From Rhodopirellula sp. P2 (lineage in GTDB: Bacteria > Planctomycetota > Planctomycetia > Pirellulales > Pirellulaceae): 64,000 nt of DNA. The notes beneath the pieces were generated by a model. The model saw nothing but the letters and a program-made list of their open reading frames with translations, did not search any database and was not told where the DNA came from. The DNA lies in assembly GCF_028768465.1 (NCBI RefSeq), contig NZ_CP118225.1:5561001-5625000 (forward strand), read 5' to 3'. Positions 38,001 through 46,460 of the stretch are shown one piece after another; within the stretch, counting starts at the first letter, position 1, and every line of letters begins with the position of its first letter. The translations under genes were made by a program, and so were the position numbers.

Positions 38001-38613
38001 CGCTTACCTCGAGAACGACCTGCCCGCCGACGTCCAACTGAATGTCGTCGAAGCAGCCACGAAACGCCTGCCCGAAGATTGGAACGCAAAGATCGCGACT
38101 CATCGCGAAAAGCTCTCCGAGACCGAACCGCTCGCCAAATGGATGGACTCGCTGCACGGCGGCGACCCTGAAAAGGGCGCCGCGCTGTTCTTTGGCAAAA
38201 CCGAACTCTCGTGCGTGCGTTGCCACAAAGTCGACCGGACGGGCGGCGAAGTCGGCCCCGCGCTGACCTCCGTCGGAAAGATCCGCGACCGTCGCACCTT
38301 GCTGGAAGCGATCGCGCTGCCCGACGCCAAAATCGCGGAAGGCTTCGAGACCGCCATCATCGCCGATGAAGACGGAAAAGTCTTCACGGGGATCGTGGGT
38401 GCCGAAACCGACGACGTGATCGACTTGATCGCCGCCGACGGTTCGCGAACACAAATTGAAAAGGATTACATCGTCGCTCGCAAAAAGGGCAAGTCCTCGA
38501 TGCCGGCTGGACTGACCGAGCAAATGACCGCTCGCGAACTGCGTGACTTGGTCGCGTACTTGGCCAGCCTCCAAGTTGAACCACCTGCCGGCGAAGAAGG
38601 CGGCCACGAGTGA
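35077..38613 (+). CDS. PVC-type haem-binding protein with dehydrogenase-like propeller and HEAT repeats
   Basis: The protein has 1178 residues from the ATG at 35077; the ATG at 35098 is equally possible. An N-terminal export signal (FVRWMAGVSLTLGTLSFTAA) leads into a propeller-type domain (about 90-510) of the planctomycete putative membrane-bound dehydrogenase family. It carries FTVDSQGRVYVCESFR, DTDGDGVADEVTVVADGF and GYDGRLYFSIGDRGYHV. HEAT-like helical repeats follow (about 530-1020). The C-terminus is a c-type haem domain with CVRCH coded at 38212-38226. The text VGPALTSVGKIRDRRTLLEA and MTARELRDLVAYLASLQ after it are typical of the PVC Haem_bd family. It is likely a periplasmic redox or sugar-oxidising protein; the substrate is unknown. 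Confidence 0.93.
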   Translation: MRSLICTMTPSTDPSSRSFSHSLPRSWRHSRPASRFVRWMAGVSLTLGTLSFTAALPESIFVHSATAAEPTAPSVSTTKPQPLPPQIAEASDEAAQAMAGFKIPDGWTIELFAAEPNVANIVAFTVDSQGRVYVCESFRQNRGVTDNRGHDDEWLLADLAAETVQDRIDYHKRLLGEAAITYAQHDDRIRRLVDTDGDGVADEVTVVADGFNGLEEGTGAGILVHGSDIYYTCIPKLWKLTDADDDGVAEDSQVLSDGYGVRVAFRGHDMHGLIRGYDGRLYFSIGDRGYHVTTPEGKLLSNPAVGAVFRCEMDGSNLEIYCNGLRNPQELAFNDIGDWFTVDNNSDSGDKARLVQLLEGGDTGWRMHYQYLPDRGPFNRLKIWEPHHNEQPAHLVPPIINFTDGPSGLAFYPGTGFGDQLNNQFLICDFRGGPSNSGIRSFSVDPDGAFYKMGSDNQPIWNILATDLAFTPSGDLLVSDWVDGWDGIGKGRLYKLSDPAQQDSDVVTEVQELLSGDLSAASVEDLAQQLRHIDRRVRLNAQWELALRGELKPLLEIASATDLDARFRLHGIWGCEHAVRLDAARRADVLASNRGWLTDSDPLLRAAACALAGDQNDAESIAQVTQRLTDESPRVKYFAAISLSELLTAQANGAAPNQQAFGSVLQILATNNNVDPALRHACTLFLRRVATEDMLAGLASHNSVPVRRAAIAALRGQSSEKVTAFLSDANSLVLAEAALAIHDHPIPAATNDLAQLISVADLPLTSEALVRRVLAANYRIGTADSAAALASFAASGEKPTWARIEAIDMLANWAKPDPRDRVTNEFRPLENRPEIIAREALAKHIEVLMITDQKVREKAIDVGSKLGIKKIAPQLIARTKDAQSRPASRASALTALARLEPAQAVQIARTIDSEQPTALVTAALSVLGKHDGPASVDRFIAATATESQLVRGLAWDLLADIESPEAVEHITKGVNAYLENDLPADVQLNVVEAATKRLPEDWNAKIATHREKLSETEPLAKWMDSLHGGDPEKGAALFFGKTELSCVRCHKVDRTGGEVGPALTSVGKIRDRRTLLEAIALPDAKIAEGFETAIIADEDGKVFTGIVGAETDDVIDLIAADGSRTQIEKDYIVARKKGKSSMPAGLTEQMTARELRDLVAYLASLQVEPPAGEEGGHE

Positions 38614-38620
38614 GCCTCTC

Positions 38621-39043
38621 ATGAGCGTCGTGACCACACTGAGCTTCGGCGGTCGAACCGAAGAAGCGGTCCAACACTACCAATCGGTGCTCGACGCGCA
38701 AGTGTTGATGCTGATGCGGTTCCGTGAATGCCCCGACCCATCGATGGCGAAGCCTGGGTTGGAAGAAAAAATCTTTCACGCGACGATCCGCATCGGGTCC
38801 ACCGAGTTGATGGCCAGCGACATGGGCTGCGACGATCCCAATTTCGAAATAGCGTTCGCCGGGTTCGCCTTCGCCGTCCGCGACGATTCCATCGAAGACG
38901 CCGAACGTCACTTCGCCGGACTGAGTGAACACGGCCGCGTCCTCCTCCCGCTCGCCCCCACCTTCTTCGCAACCCGCTATGGAATCGTCATCGACCGCTT
39001 CGGCGTGTCATGGAAGATCACGGTCTCCGGCGACGTCCATTGA
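38621..39043 (+). CDS. VOC-superfamily protein, PhnB/glyoxalase-like
   Basis: The protein has 140 residues from the ATG at 38621, 8 bp after the upstream stop. It starts VTTLSFGGRTEEAVQHYQSV, the typical first strand and helix of a PhnB-like VOC domain, and continues with IFHATIRIGSTELMASDMG. It ends with FFATRYGIVIDRFGVSWKI, which matches the family end motif (YG-x-x-x-D-x-FG-x-x-W). These proteins share the glyoxalase fold, but many PhnB-like ones have no known substrate. The short gap suggests co-transcription with the large haem protein, but no functional link is evident. Confidence 0.88.
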   Translation: MSVVTTLSFGGRTEEAVQHYQSVLDAQVLMLMRFRECPDPSMAKPGLEEKIFHATIRIGSTELMASDMGCDDPNFEIAFAGFAFAVRDDSIEDAERHFAGLSEHGRVLLPLAPTFFATRYGIVIDRFGVSWKITVSGDVH

Positions 39044-39771
39044 TCATCTGGGAAAATCGGTTGAATGATGGACCGTTTCCTTCCCTGTTCCCTTGTTCCC
39101 AGGCTCTGCCTGGGAACACACTGCCTTGGAGGCTCCGCCTCCCGATTCTGTCTCAGCAGGCAGGGAATGTCGATTGATTCAGGGCAGCATTTGGTAGTGG
39201 ACGAGGCAACAAGTCCCTTGCCTGGGGAAGGACTCGTCGCCTCGTCCACGACGGTTCAGGTCCTGGGCGAAGGAAGCCTCGAAGAACGTCAGTAATCAAA
39301 TCGAGGTCCTGCGATGATCCGTCCATTCCTTCATCGCCCCTGCCCGATGGATCCGCCCCGGTCGGTCGACACACAATGTGCAACAACACCGCGACGCCGA
39401 CGATCACGGCATGAAATGCGGCCAACGATATCAGGCGAAAACTCCCCGCCTGGATCCAATGATTCAGGTAGCCGTGGCCTAAGTCACCAACAAGTCAACC
39501 GAACAGATCATCGCGACACCGACGCCGATCAAAATCGTTAGCAGGCAGGTGGCTGGAGTACGCACAACCTCCACTAAGCAGGTACGCATGTGTCATCGGG
39601 TATGTGAGCCGTTGGCGTTAGCCACGGTTTTCACGCACAACCGGGGCTAACGCCCAAACGGCTCACATGGTTGTGCGTGGTCATTCCTGCCGACCTGCTT
39701 ACATCGTGATCTTCAATCATCGACTTTGTTTTAGATGGATGCGTCACGGCTTCGCCTGGCTTTCACCCGGG
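39044..39771. repeat. Gap rich in small palindromic repeats
   Basis: No credible gene is seen in 728 bp. Palindromes are: TGTTCCCAGGC/GCCTGGGAACA at 39094-39118; GGAGGC/GCCTCC at 39128-39142; GTGGACGAGGC at 39197-39207 with GCCTCGTCCAC at 39239-39249; and a 21/23-bp pair at 39603-39623 and 39645-39667 built on GAGCCGTTGGCGTTAGCC. The third belongs to the same family as the perfect repeat at 58274-58339. The rest of the gap (about 39260-39600 and 39670-39770) shows nothing recognisable. Confidence 0.8.
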
Positions 39772-40242
39772 CTACTTTTCCCAGCGGTACCCCCGAGAAA
39801 GCACCTGCCCGTTTCGACCGTACGTTGGCTCCTGCCAGACCTTTCGGTAGCCCGTGCGATTCATCCGATGTTCCACGGACCATTCACTGAATCGCCGCGA
39901 ACTCTTTCTCAGAGTCTGCACGGACAGCAAAACCACGACGCATGCGATCAAACATCCGGTGGTGTAAATCAGCCCGGGCCTGGATTCCACCTCCAACCGC
40001 GTTCCCGACGCCTTGGCGGTCAAACCGAAAAGAATCACGAATGCAGCAAGCGAGAAGTAAAGCACCGTCGCGACCACGGGACGGACCACCGCCAACTCAA
40101 ACGAGGCCACGACAATCGGCAAAGCGATCAACGTTGCGAGACTTAAGCGAAACAAAGCTGGCCTCCGAAAGCAATGACAGGTACAGGCAACTGCGCCCGC
40201 ATTGGCACTCGCCCCTTGCACCAGTCTATCGGGTGGCTGCAC
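39772..40242 (-). CDS. Small membrane protein of unknown function
   Basis: The frame has 156 residues from a GTG; the true start may lie nearer residue 25-30, just before the first helix. Hydrophobic segments are FRLSLATLIALPIVVASFEL, VVATVLYFSLAAFVILFGL and YTTGCLIACVVVLLSVQTL. A basic C-terminal tail (LRKSSRRFSEWSVEHRMNR) and a final YGRNGQVLSRGYRWEK follow. Overlapping frames on the plus strand are Arg/Pro-rich and look like shadows. A real small membrane protein is the best reading. Confidence 0.55.
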   Translation of the reverse strand: MQPPDRLVQGASANAGAVACTCHCFRRPALFRLSLATLIALPIVVASFELAVVRPVVATVLYFSLAAFVILFGLTAKASGTRLEVESRPGLIYTTGCLIACVVVLLSVQTLRKSSRRFSEWSVEHRMNRTGYRKVWQEPTYGRNGQVLSRGYRWEK

Positions 40243-40257
40243 AAATGTCGTGGCGGC

Positions 40258-40653
40258 TCATTTGGCCTGCTGACGACGCTCCAGCTCTTGCAGCGTGGCG
40301 ATGCGTTGATCGGCGTGCCGGATCAAGCTTTGCACGACGGCGATCCGCGTGTCCAAATCACCCGTCAATTCTCGTTGCAAATCAAACATCGCGACTTGCC
40401 AACGCTGGGTCTCGGGGGGCGCGTCGCTCAGCGGCAACGCCGTCTTCTTCACCGAATCCAGCCGCCGCTGGGTCTCGCGAGATTCCCCGCGTTGACGGAT
40501 TGCCTTTTTGCGTCGCGAAATGGTCAAGCGGGCCAAAGCCCATCCCAGCATCAAGAAGCCGGCGACCAACCACAGGGTTCCGCGGTCAAACGAGACCGAT
40601 TCCAGTGCGCTTTCCGCGAACAAGCAAACCGGGAATGGATGGCTGAGTGTCAT
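40258..40653 (-). CDS. Small single-pass membrane coiled-coil protein
   Basis: The protein has 131 residues and an ATG start. One hydrophobic helix (about 26-43, LWLVAGFLMLGWALARLTI) is followed by a basic patch (SRRKKAIRQRGESRETQRR) and a C-terminal coiled coil (about 85-130; VVQSLIRHADQRIATLQELE). This is the layout of small membrane scaffold or regulator proteins, but no family was recognised. It lies 15 bp upstream of the small membrane protein gene on the same strand, so the two may form an operon. It is divergent from the phosphopantetheinyl transferase gene. Confidence 0.7.
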   Translation of the reverse strand: MTLSHPFPVCLFAESALESVSFDRGTLWLVAGFLMLGWALARLTISRRKKAIRQRGESRETQRRLDSVKKTALPLSDAPPETQRWQVAMFDLQRELTGDLDTRIAVVQSLIRHADQRIATLQELERRQQAK

Positions 40654-40745
40654 GTCTTTCTCATCGAACGTTGACGGCCCAGCCCCACAATCATTCTCCC
40701 GATCCCCGTCAGCGTGATTGACGGATGGGCCCAGTTTTGTCGATC

Positions 40746-41567
40746 ATGGCAGCCATGACGAAAACGCCCCCCACCCAAACCCACACAACCGATTCCCCCC
40801 AGCCCTCCGCTGCGCCGAATCATTCCACCAAACAGCAGTCCCCGATCCAGCTTTGGTATGCCTCGGCGGCCGCCGACACACCCGGCAAAATCGAAGCGTT
40901 TTGCATGCGTTGGCTGGCACAAGAGGAGCACCAATCCGCCGCCAAATTCCGAGTCGCCTCGGCTCGGCACCAGCACGTGATCGGTCGCGGGATGGCCCGA
41001 TTCCTGATCGCGGACACGCAAACGCCCCCGCATCAGATCCAGTTCCGCAACCTGGACCACGGCAAACCCATCGTCGAAACCCCAGAGCTACTGCGTCGGC
41101 CGTTCAACATCGCCCACACAAAAGGGCTGGTGATCTGCGGTCTCGGAGCCGAAGCGGCCGACGAATGGTTGGGCGTCGACATTGAAGGCCTGGACCGAAA
41201 AACCGATCCGGGACTGGCTCAGCGTTACTTTGCCCCCGAAGAGATCGAACAGCTCGACCGAGTCAAAAACAGCGACGCGAAGCAAGCCTTGTTCCTCAAG
41301 ATCTGGACGCTCAAAGAAGCGTTCATCAAAGCCATCGGCACCGGGCTCAACACGCCTCTGGACCAATTCGCATTCGAGAAGGCCGCTTCGAATTCCCCGC
41401 GATTGATTCTGAAAGATGAGTCCCTTGCGCAAGGCCGCCACTGGCAGATCCGCAACGTGATCCCACGGCAAGGCTACATCGCCGCCGTCGCGCTCGGAAC
41501 GAAAGCCAGCAACGTGGTCCCCAAGATCGAACTCGCCGACTTCCGCAAACGCATGCAAGACTGCTAG
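40746..41567 (+). CDS. Sfp-type 4'-phosphopantetheinyl transferase
   Basis: The protein has 273 residues from the ATG at 40746; ATGs at 40725 and 40755 are alternatives. It transfers phosphopantetheine from CoA to a serine of acyl- or peptidyl-carrier proteins. Family motifs are FRNLDHGKPIVE, FNIAHTKGLVICG, WLGVDIEGLDR with the Mg-binding Asp and Glu, and FLKIWTLKEAFIKAIGTGL with the catalytic WxxKEA. The size (above 220 residues) and motifs fit the Sfp/EntD/HetI group rather than AcpS. No polyketide or peptide synthetase lies in the window, so its carrier protein is encoded elsewhere. Confidence 0.93.
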   Translation: MAAMTKTPPTQTHTTDSPQPSAAPNHSTKQQSPIQLWYASAAADTPGKIEAFCMRWLAQEEHQSAAKFRVASARHQHVIGRGMARFLIADTQTPPHQIQFRNLDHGKPIVETPELLRRPFNIAHTKGLVICGLGAEAADEWLGVDIEGLDRKTDPGLAQRYFAPEEIEQLDRVKNSDAKQALFLKIWTLKEAFIKAIGTGLNTPLDQFAFEKAASNSPRLILKDESLAQGRHWQIRNVIPRQGYIAAVALGTKASNVVPKIELADFRKRMQDC

Positions 41568-42023
41568 CTCCTAGCTCGTGCTCGGACCTTCACCCTCCCT
41601 CGGAAGGTGCCAGCGCAACCCTGAGTCCCTGCGGTTCTTCCCCCCCCTTCCAAGTGCCGTGCAAGCAACATCTTGCGCCCCCCGCCCGTTGCTAACCGGA
41701 TTGTTGATTTAGTCAGCCGGAACGCGATAGCGTCCGGTTCGTTTCCGGTAACCGCGGGCTAGCGCTGAACGGCACTTACTTTACAAATTCACCCTCCCCC
41801 TGGGAGGGTCGAGCGAAGCGAGGGGAGGGCTACACACCGGGTTTTAGGTTCGCCCTCCCCGGCCCGAAGCGGGCCGACCCTCCCTGAGGGAGGGTGAAGT
41901 AAGTGCCATTTGGTTACCAACTGCTTTCTCGGTGAATCCGGCGACGGGTGCGCTGGATGGCCAAAGTCAGTCGGACCGTGAGCAACTATCAACAGGGCTC
42001 TTCAATGGCCGGGCACCAAGGCC
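41568..42023. repeat. Gap with a hairpin element and a 137-bp MITE-like element
   Basis: At 41704-41768 lies a hairpin-rich word (AGTCAGCCGGAACGCGATAG, then CGTCCGG and TTCCGGTAACCG) that recurs at 43537-43612. At 41771-41907 is an element with 11-bp terminal inverted repeats: GGCACTTACTT at 41771-41781 and AAGTAAGTGCC at 41897-41907. A nested pair TCACCCTCCC (41789-41798) and GGGAGGGTGA (41888-41897) lies inside. The interior carries further GGGAGGGC/GCCCTCCC words. No gene is seen. Confidence 0.85.
41771..41907. mobile_element. MITE-like 137-bp element with terminal inverted repeats
   Basis: Terminal inverted repeats are GGCACTTACTT and AAGTAAGTGCC, both perfect. There is no open reading frame of its own. 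The interior is a set of CCCTCCC/GGGAGGG arms that would fold into a long imperfect hairpin. Calling it mobile is inference from form; no target duplication was confirmed. Confidence 0.55.
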
Positions 42024-43343
42024 TTACTTCTCGGCCATTTTGTCTCGGAGCTCTTGGCAGGCTTCTGAGGGCGTGCTGCACATCGTGCAGCGAGACACGC
42101 CGTCCTCGTCGATCTTGGCGTTCAATCCACCACACGATCCGCTGATCGCTTGACGTCCGAAAATGACTCCGACGGCCATCGCGAGCAACACCGCGCCAAA
42201 CGTCAACCCGGTCATCAACAACACGGGCGCCATTCGCTGAGCAAACGACTTTTCTTCGGCTTCGTCGGTCGGCGTCACGGCGATCTCGTTGCCCACTGTG
42301 GGTTCCGAAACGTCGACGTCGGCGTACTGCGTTAACTCGCCCGTGCCACTGGAAACCAACCCGTCATTGAATCGCTGGACGACCAACACGCTGAGATCAT
42401 TCTCGCGTGCCAATCGCATCGCGTCTTCAGCCCCGACCACGTTCAACGCTGTTGCCCAGCCATCGGCGAGCATGCAGGTGTCGGTGATCACACTGACCGA
42501 CGCCACCCCATTGGTGACCGGGCGGCCGGTGCGTGGATCGATCGTGTGCGAATAACGCTGGTCATCGACTTCGAAGAAGTTGCGGTAGTCACCCGAGGTT
42601 GCCATCGCGGCATCGCGAATCTTGTGAGCGACCAACAACTCTTGCCCACCAGTGTCAGGTCGCTGAATCCCAACCTTCCATGAATCGCCGGACTTATCAC
42701 CCGCCACGCGGACCTCGCCACCGACTTCCACGAACACATTCTCCGCCCCACGCCCTGCCAACAACTCGACAATTCGGTCCACGCCGTGGCCCTTGGCAAT
42801 CGAAGACAGATCGACTTGCAGTTCCGCGATGTCCTTTTTCAGAGCCGGTGGATCGAGGCGTGACTGCAAGTGTTGGTAACCGATGTTCTGCTTCAGCTCC
42901 CCCAACTCCGCTTGGCTGGGGACATCGTTTTTGCGTTCGCCAGCACCAAAGCTCCAGCGATCGACCAACGGTCCCACGGTCACATCAAACGCACCGTCCG
43001 TTTTCTCTGACAGTTCCAATGCCGCGGCAACCACTTCCGCGGTTTCAGCACTGACGTCGAACCAGTCCATTGATTCCGACGCGTTGAACTGGCTCAACTC
43101 CGACGACTTCAGGTACGTCGACATTTGATCGTTGACCGACCGCAACTCACGTTCGATCGCCGTCGCGGTCTCCGCATCCCAATCGGGTGTTTCCGGCGGC
43201 GAATGGACTTTGACCATGTAGGTCGTCCCCATCGTCGCCCCGCGAAACGTCAGTGGATCCGCAGCACCAACCGGGGAGAACCAACACGACGTCGCCAGGA
43301 ACCAACAACCTAAGAACGCGACGACGCTGGAATGTTTTCTCAT
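42024..43343 (-). CDS. apbE-nqrM: ApbE-NqrM fusion: FMN transferase plus Nqr maturation factor
   Basis: The protein has 439 residues from the ATG at 43343; a TTG at 43421 would add 26. An N-terminal hydrophobic signal with possible lipid-attachment cysteines (LGC, TSC) leads into ApbE (about 30-340), which links FMN to a threonine in NqrB and NqrC. Motifs are RGATMGTTYMVKV, DLSSIAKGHGVDRIVELL, FVEVGGEVRVAG, YSHTIDPRTGRPVTNG and LADGWATALNVVG. After an acidic linker, one helix (374-396) and a tail with Cys404, Cys419, Cys422 and Cys429 in SGSCGGL, RCTMC and EAC match NqrM, needed for the metal centre between NqrD and NqrE. The two are normally separate genes. It follows nqrF by 447 bp on the same strand. 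Confidence 0.93.
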   Translation of the reverse strand: MRKHSSVVAFLGCWFLATSCWFSPVGAADPLTFRGATMGTTYMVKVHSPPETPDWDAETATAIERELRSVNDQMSTYLKSSELSQFNASESMDWFDVSAETAEVVAAALELSEKTDGAFDVTVGPLVDRWSFGAGERKNDVPSQAELGELKQNIGYQHLQSRLDPPALKKDIAELQVDLSSIAKGHGVDRIVELLAGRGAENVFVEVGGEVRVAGDKSGDSWKVGIQRPDTGGQELLVAHKIRDAAMATSGDYRNFFEVDDQRYSHTIDPRTGRPVTNGVASVSVITDTCMLADGWATALNVVGAEDAMRLARENDLSVLVVQRFNDGLVSSGTGELTQYADVDVSEPTVGNEIAVTPTDEAEEKSFAQRMAPVLLMTGLTFGAVLLAMAVGVIFGRQAISGSCGGLNAKIDEDGVSRCTMCSTPSEACQELRDKMAEK

Positions 43344-43790
43344 CGAAAGATTCGCATGTGTTCGAGTGCTGAGAGCGAACGAGCCCACCTCATCCGCGAG
43401 CGGTGGCGTTCCATCCCTCAATCATGCAGCTTGTCGTTGCGTCACTTCACTGAGGGCCGATGGCCTTCTTCGATCTTGCATTACGACGCCGACCATGTCT
43501 TGGATCGATGCATCGCGATCATCGTCTAGACGCCTGTGGATTTGGTCAGCCGGAACGCGATCGCGTCCGGTTCGCCTCCGGTAACCGTGGGCGAGCGCCC
43601 GTCGGCTGATCGTTCAATCTTTGGAACGTATTGAATCAACAGTCTGCTAGCCGCTCGACGATCACCGCCCCGTTCGGTTGTGGTGGAATCGAGGCGAAAG
43701 TCTCCGTCATTCAACAGCCCGCCACGTTTCGCATCAACGACTCAGCAATCCTGAGTCCTAGAAGCTAAAAGCAAAACCTAGCTCCGCTGA
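43344..43790. repeat. Gap between nqrF and apbE-nqrM with a hairpin word
   Basis: At 43537-43612 is the word GTCAGCCGGAACGCGATCGC, then GTCCGG and CTCCGGTAACCG, shared with 41704-41768. A TGAGTCC-like word lies near 43752. No gene was seen. The 447-bp gap is unusually long inside an nqr operon and may hold a separate promoter for the fused gene. Confidence 0.7.
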
Positions 43791-45050
43791 TCAGCCACCG
43801 AAGTCATCGTAGGCAATGTTTTCGGGTTCAACACCCAAGTCATCCAGCATGCGGAACACAGCGGCGTTCATCATGGGTGGACCACAGATGTAGTACTCGA
43901 TGTCTTCCGGTGCCGGGTGGTTGCGGAGGTAATTGTCCAGCAAGACCTGGTGAATGAAGCCGACGTACCCGTCCCAGTTGTCTTCCGGTTGAGGCTCCGA
44001 CAATGCGATGTTGAACTGGAAGTTCGGGAAGTCCTTTTCGATCTCACGGAACTGATCGATGTAGAACAGCTCACGAAGGCTTCGACCGCCGTACCAGTAG
44101 CTGACCTTGCGGTCCGTTTTCTGGCGTTTGAACAACTCAAAGATGTGACTTCGCAGAGGTGCCATCCCGGCACCACCCCCGATGTAAACCATTTCGGCGT
44201 CGCTGTCCTTGATGAAGAATTCACCGTAAGGACCGCTGATCGTGGCTTTGTCGCCTGGTTTGAGCGAGAAGATGTAACTGCTCATCTTCCCAGGCGGTGT
44301 TCCCTCAGGAGCACGTGGTGGTGGCGACGCGACCCGGATGTTGAGCATGATGATGCCCTTCTCGCCGGGGTAGTTGGCCATCGAATAAGCACGGATGACC
44401 GGCTCTTCGACCTTCGACACGTACCGCCAAATGTTGTACTGGTCCCAGTCGGGGTGATACTCTTCGTCGATGTCGAAATCTTTGTAGTGGATTTCGTGGG
44501 GTGGGCATTCGATTTGGATGTAACCACCCGCCCGGAAATCGACCTCGGCCCCTTCGGGAAGCTGCAGGACGAATTCCTTGATGAAGGTCGCAACGTTGTC
44601 GTTGCTCTTGACCGTGCATTCCCATTTCTGGGTGTCGAACGCTTCCGGTGGAACTTCCACAACCATGTCGGTCTTCACAGCGACTTGGCAGGACAATCGT
44701 TCGCCCTCGGCGGCTTCTTTCTTGTTGATGTGGCCGGTTTCGGTCGCCAACAAGTCGCCACCGCCCTCGGTGACTTTGACTTTGCACTGGGCACAGGTCC
44801 CACCGCCACCGCAGGCACTGCTGACGAAGATGCCCGCGTCTGCGAGAGCACCGAGCAGCTTTCCGCCGGCCGGGACGGAAATTTCTTTTTGGCCGTTGAT
44901 CATGATTTTGACCGGGCCGGATGCAACCAATTGGCTTTTGGCGGCCAAAATCAGCAGCACCAATGCGATCACCACAACGGTGAACATGACGACGCCGAGA
45001 ATGACGACCGTGCTGGCGGAGGCCGCTATCATCAGAGGAAGGGAAAGCAT
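43791..45050 (-). CDS. nqrF: Na+-translocating NADH:quinone reductase subunit F
   Basis: The protein has 419 residues, close to the usual 405-410. It is the NADH-oxidising entry point of the Na+ pump. An N-terminal membrane helix (about 12-36) precedes a plant-type ferredoxin domain with [2Fe-2S] ligands Cys80, Cys86, Cys89 ([12 protein letters not shown]) and Cys121. The FAD domain carries [13 protein letters not shown] and the NADH domain [18 protein letters not shown] and [20 protein letters not shown]. The protein ends in DDFGG as in relatives. It starts 135 bp after nqrE in the operon. Confidence 0.97.
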   Translation of the reverse strand: MLSLPLMIAASASTVVILGVVMFTVVVIALVLLILAAKSQLVASGPVKIMINGQKEISVPAGGKLLGALADAGIFVSSACGGGGTCAQCKVKVTEGGGDLLATETGHINKKEAAEGERLSCQVAVKTDMVVEVPPEAFDTQKWECTVKSNDNVATFIKEFVLQLPEGAEVDFRAGGYIQIECPPHEIHYKDFDIDEEYHPDWDQYNIWRYVSKVEEPVIRAYSMANYPGEKGIIMLNIRVASPPPRAPEGTPPGKMSSYIFSLKPGDKATISGPYGEFFIKDSDAEMVYIGGGAGMAPLRSHIFELFKRQKTDRKVSYWYGGRSLRELFYIDQFREIEKDFPNFQFNIALSEPQPEDNWDGYVGFIHQVLLDNYLRNHPAPEDIEYYICGPPMMNAAVFRMLDDLGVEPENIAYDDFGG

Positions 45051-45185
45051 TTTAAATCAAAAGTTGAGGGGTGCACGCGAGGCAAATCAGCCTGACAGTC
45101 AAAACTCACGTCAGCCCCGGAGGCTGACAAACTCACTGCTGCCAGCCATCTGACTGACGCACGTCGTTGCGACGGTTCGTTTTCG

Positions 45186-45827
45186 TTACAGCTGAATGCC
45201 GCTGAAGGACATGAATGCCAATGACATCAAACCAACCGTGATAAACGTGATTCCCAAACCGCGAAGCGGTGGAGGAACGTCGCTGTACTTCAATTTTTCG
45301 CGAATTCCGGCCAGAGCCATGATCGCCAAAGCCCAACCAACGCCACAGCCGAAGCCGAAGACGACGGATTCGCCAAACGCGTACTCACGCTGCTCCATGA
45401 ACAACGACGCACCCAAGATGGCGCAGTTCACGGTGATCAGAGGAAGGAAAATCCCCAGGGCGTTGTAAAGGCTGGGCATGAATCGATCGAGGAACATTTC
45501 CAAGATCTGAACCATGGCGGCGATCACGCCGATGTAGCTGATGAACCCGAGGAAGGTCAGGTCGACCTCCGCGAAGTTGTAAGTGTCCGTGCTGATCAGA
45601 TAGTCGTTGACCCAGGTCAACGCACCTTTCTTCAGCAACAGGCTGTAGATCAATTGGTTGGCAGGCACGGTGATGGTCTCGATCGCGATGACCGCGATCC
45701 CCAAGCCGATTGCCGTTTTGACGTTTTTACTGACTGCCAAGAACGTGCACATTCCCAAAAAGAATGCGAGTGCCAGGTTCTCGACGAAGACAGCCTTCAA
45801 AAAGATGCTGAGGTATTGTTCGACCAT
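45186..45827 (-). CDS. nqrE: Na+-translocating NADH:quinone reductase subunit E
   Basis: The protein has 213 residues with six predicted membrane helices. It pairs with NqrD to form the channel-like core. Two conserved cysteines that, with those of NqrD, hold the intramembrane iron centre are present: Cys27 in [10 protein letters not shown] and Cys135 in [12 protein letters not shown]. It starts 3 bp after the nqrD stop codon, so the two are tightly linked. The reading frame is intact. Confidence 0.97.
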   Translation of the reverse strand: MVEQYLSIFLKAVFVENLALAFFLGMCTFLAVSKNVKTAIGLGIAVIAIETITVPANQLIYSLLLKKGALTWVNDYLISTDTYNFAEVDLTFLGFISYIGVIAAMVQILEMFLDRFMPSLYNALGIFLPLITVNCAILGASLFMEQREYAFGESVVFGFGCGVGWALAIMALAGIREKLKYSDVPPPLRGLGITFITVGLMSLAFMSFSGIQL

Positions 45828-45830
45828 GAC

Positions 45831-46457
45831 TTAGGCCTCTTCGATTTGTTCGGGTTTGTTCAAACGGATCACCCAAATCATGAACCCAATGATGAAGAAC
45901 GCACTGGGCGGCAACAGCATCAAGTTGTTCGGGTTGTACCAGCCGCCGTTGCGGTCCAGTTGAAAGAGTTCAAAGCCCAACAGCGACCCGCTGCCGAACA
46001 ATTCGCGGAAAAACGCGACGACGATCAGGACCAATCCGTAGCCCAGCCCGTTGCCAATTCCGTCCAAGAAACTGATCCAAACGCCATTCTTCATGGCGAA
46101 GCCTTCCGCACGTCCCATGACGATGCAGTTGGTGATGATCAGCCCCACGAAGACCGAAAGTTGTTTGCTGATTTCGTACATGTACGCCTTCAGCACTTGG
46201 TCGACGACAATCACCAGCGATGCGATCACGGTCATCTGAACGATGATCCGAATGCTGCCGGGAATGTAGTGACGAATGGACGACACCGCCGCGTTCGAAC
46301 ACCCGGTCACCGCGATCACAGCGAGAGCCATGACGATCGAAACCTGGATGCTGGTCGTCACAGCCAGAGCACTACAAATGCCCAGGATCTGCAACGCGAT
46401 TGGGTTGTTGTCGATGACGGGTCCAAACAGGACCTTGCCGACTTTGGGGGCAGCCAT
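45831..46457 (-). CDS. nqrD: Na+-translocating NADH:quinone reductase subunit D
   Basis: The protein has 208 residues with six membrane helices and is the structural partner of NqrE. The two metal-site cysteines are Cys28 in [11 protein letters not shown] and Cys111 in [16 protein letters not shown]. It begins 3 bp after nqrC. The [18 protein letters not shown] word is characteristic of NqrD rather than its RnfE relative, and the presence of NqrA and NqrF supports this. Confidence 0.97.
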   Translation of the reverse strand: MAAPKVGKVLFGPVIDNNPIALQILGICSALAVTTSIQVSIVMALAVIAVTGCSNAAVSSIRHYIPGSIRIIVQMTVIASLVIVVDQVLKAYMYEISKQLSVFVGLIITNCIVMGRAEGFAMKNGVWISFLDGIGNGLGYGLVLIVVAFFRELFGSGSLLGFELFQLDRNGGWYNPNNLMLLPPSAFFIIGFMIWVIRLNKPEQIEEA

Positions 46458-46460
46458 GGT

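Noticed and set aside
43917-45095. Plus-strand frame of 392 codons opposite nqrF
   Set aside because: It is antisense to a certain gene with intact cofactor motifs, and its composition is typical of a shadow frame.
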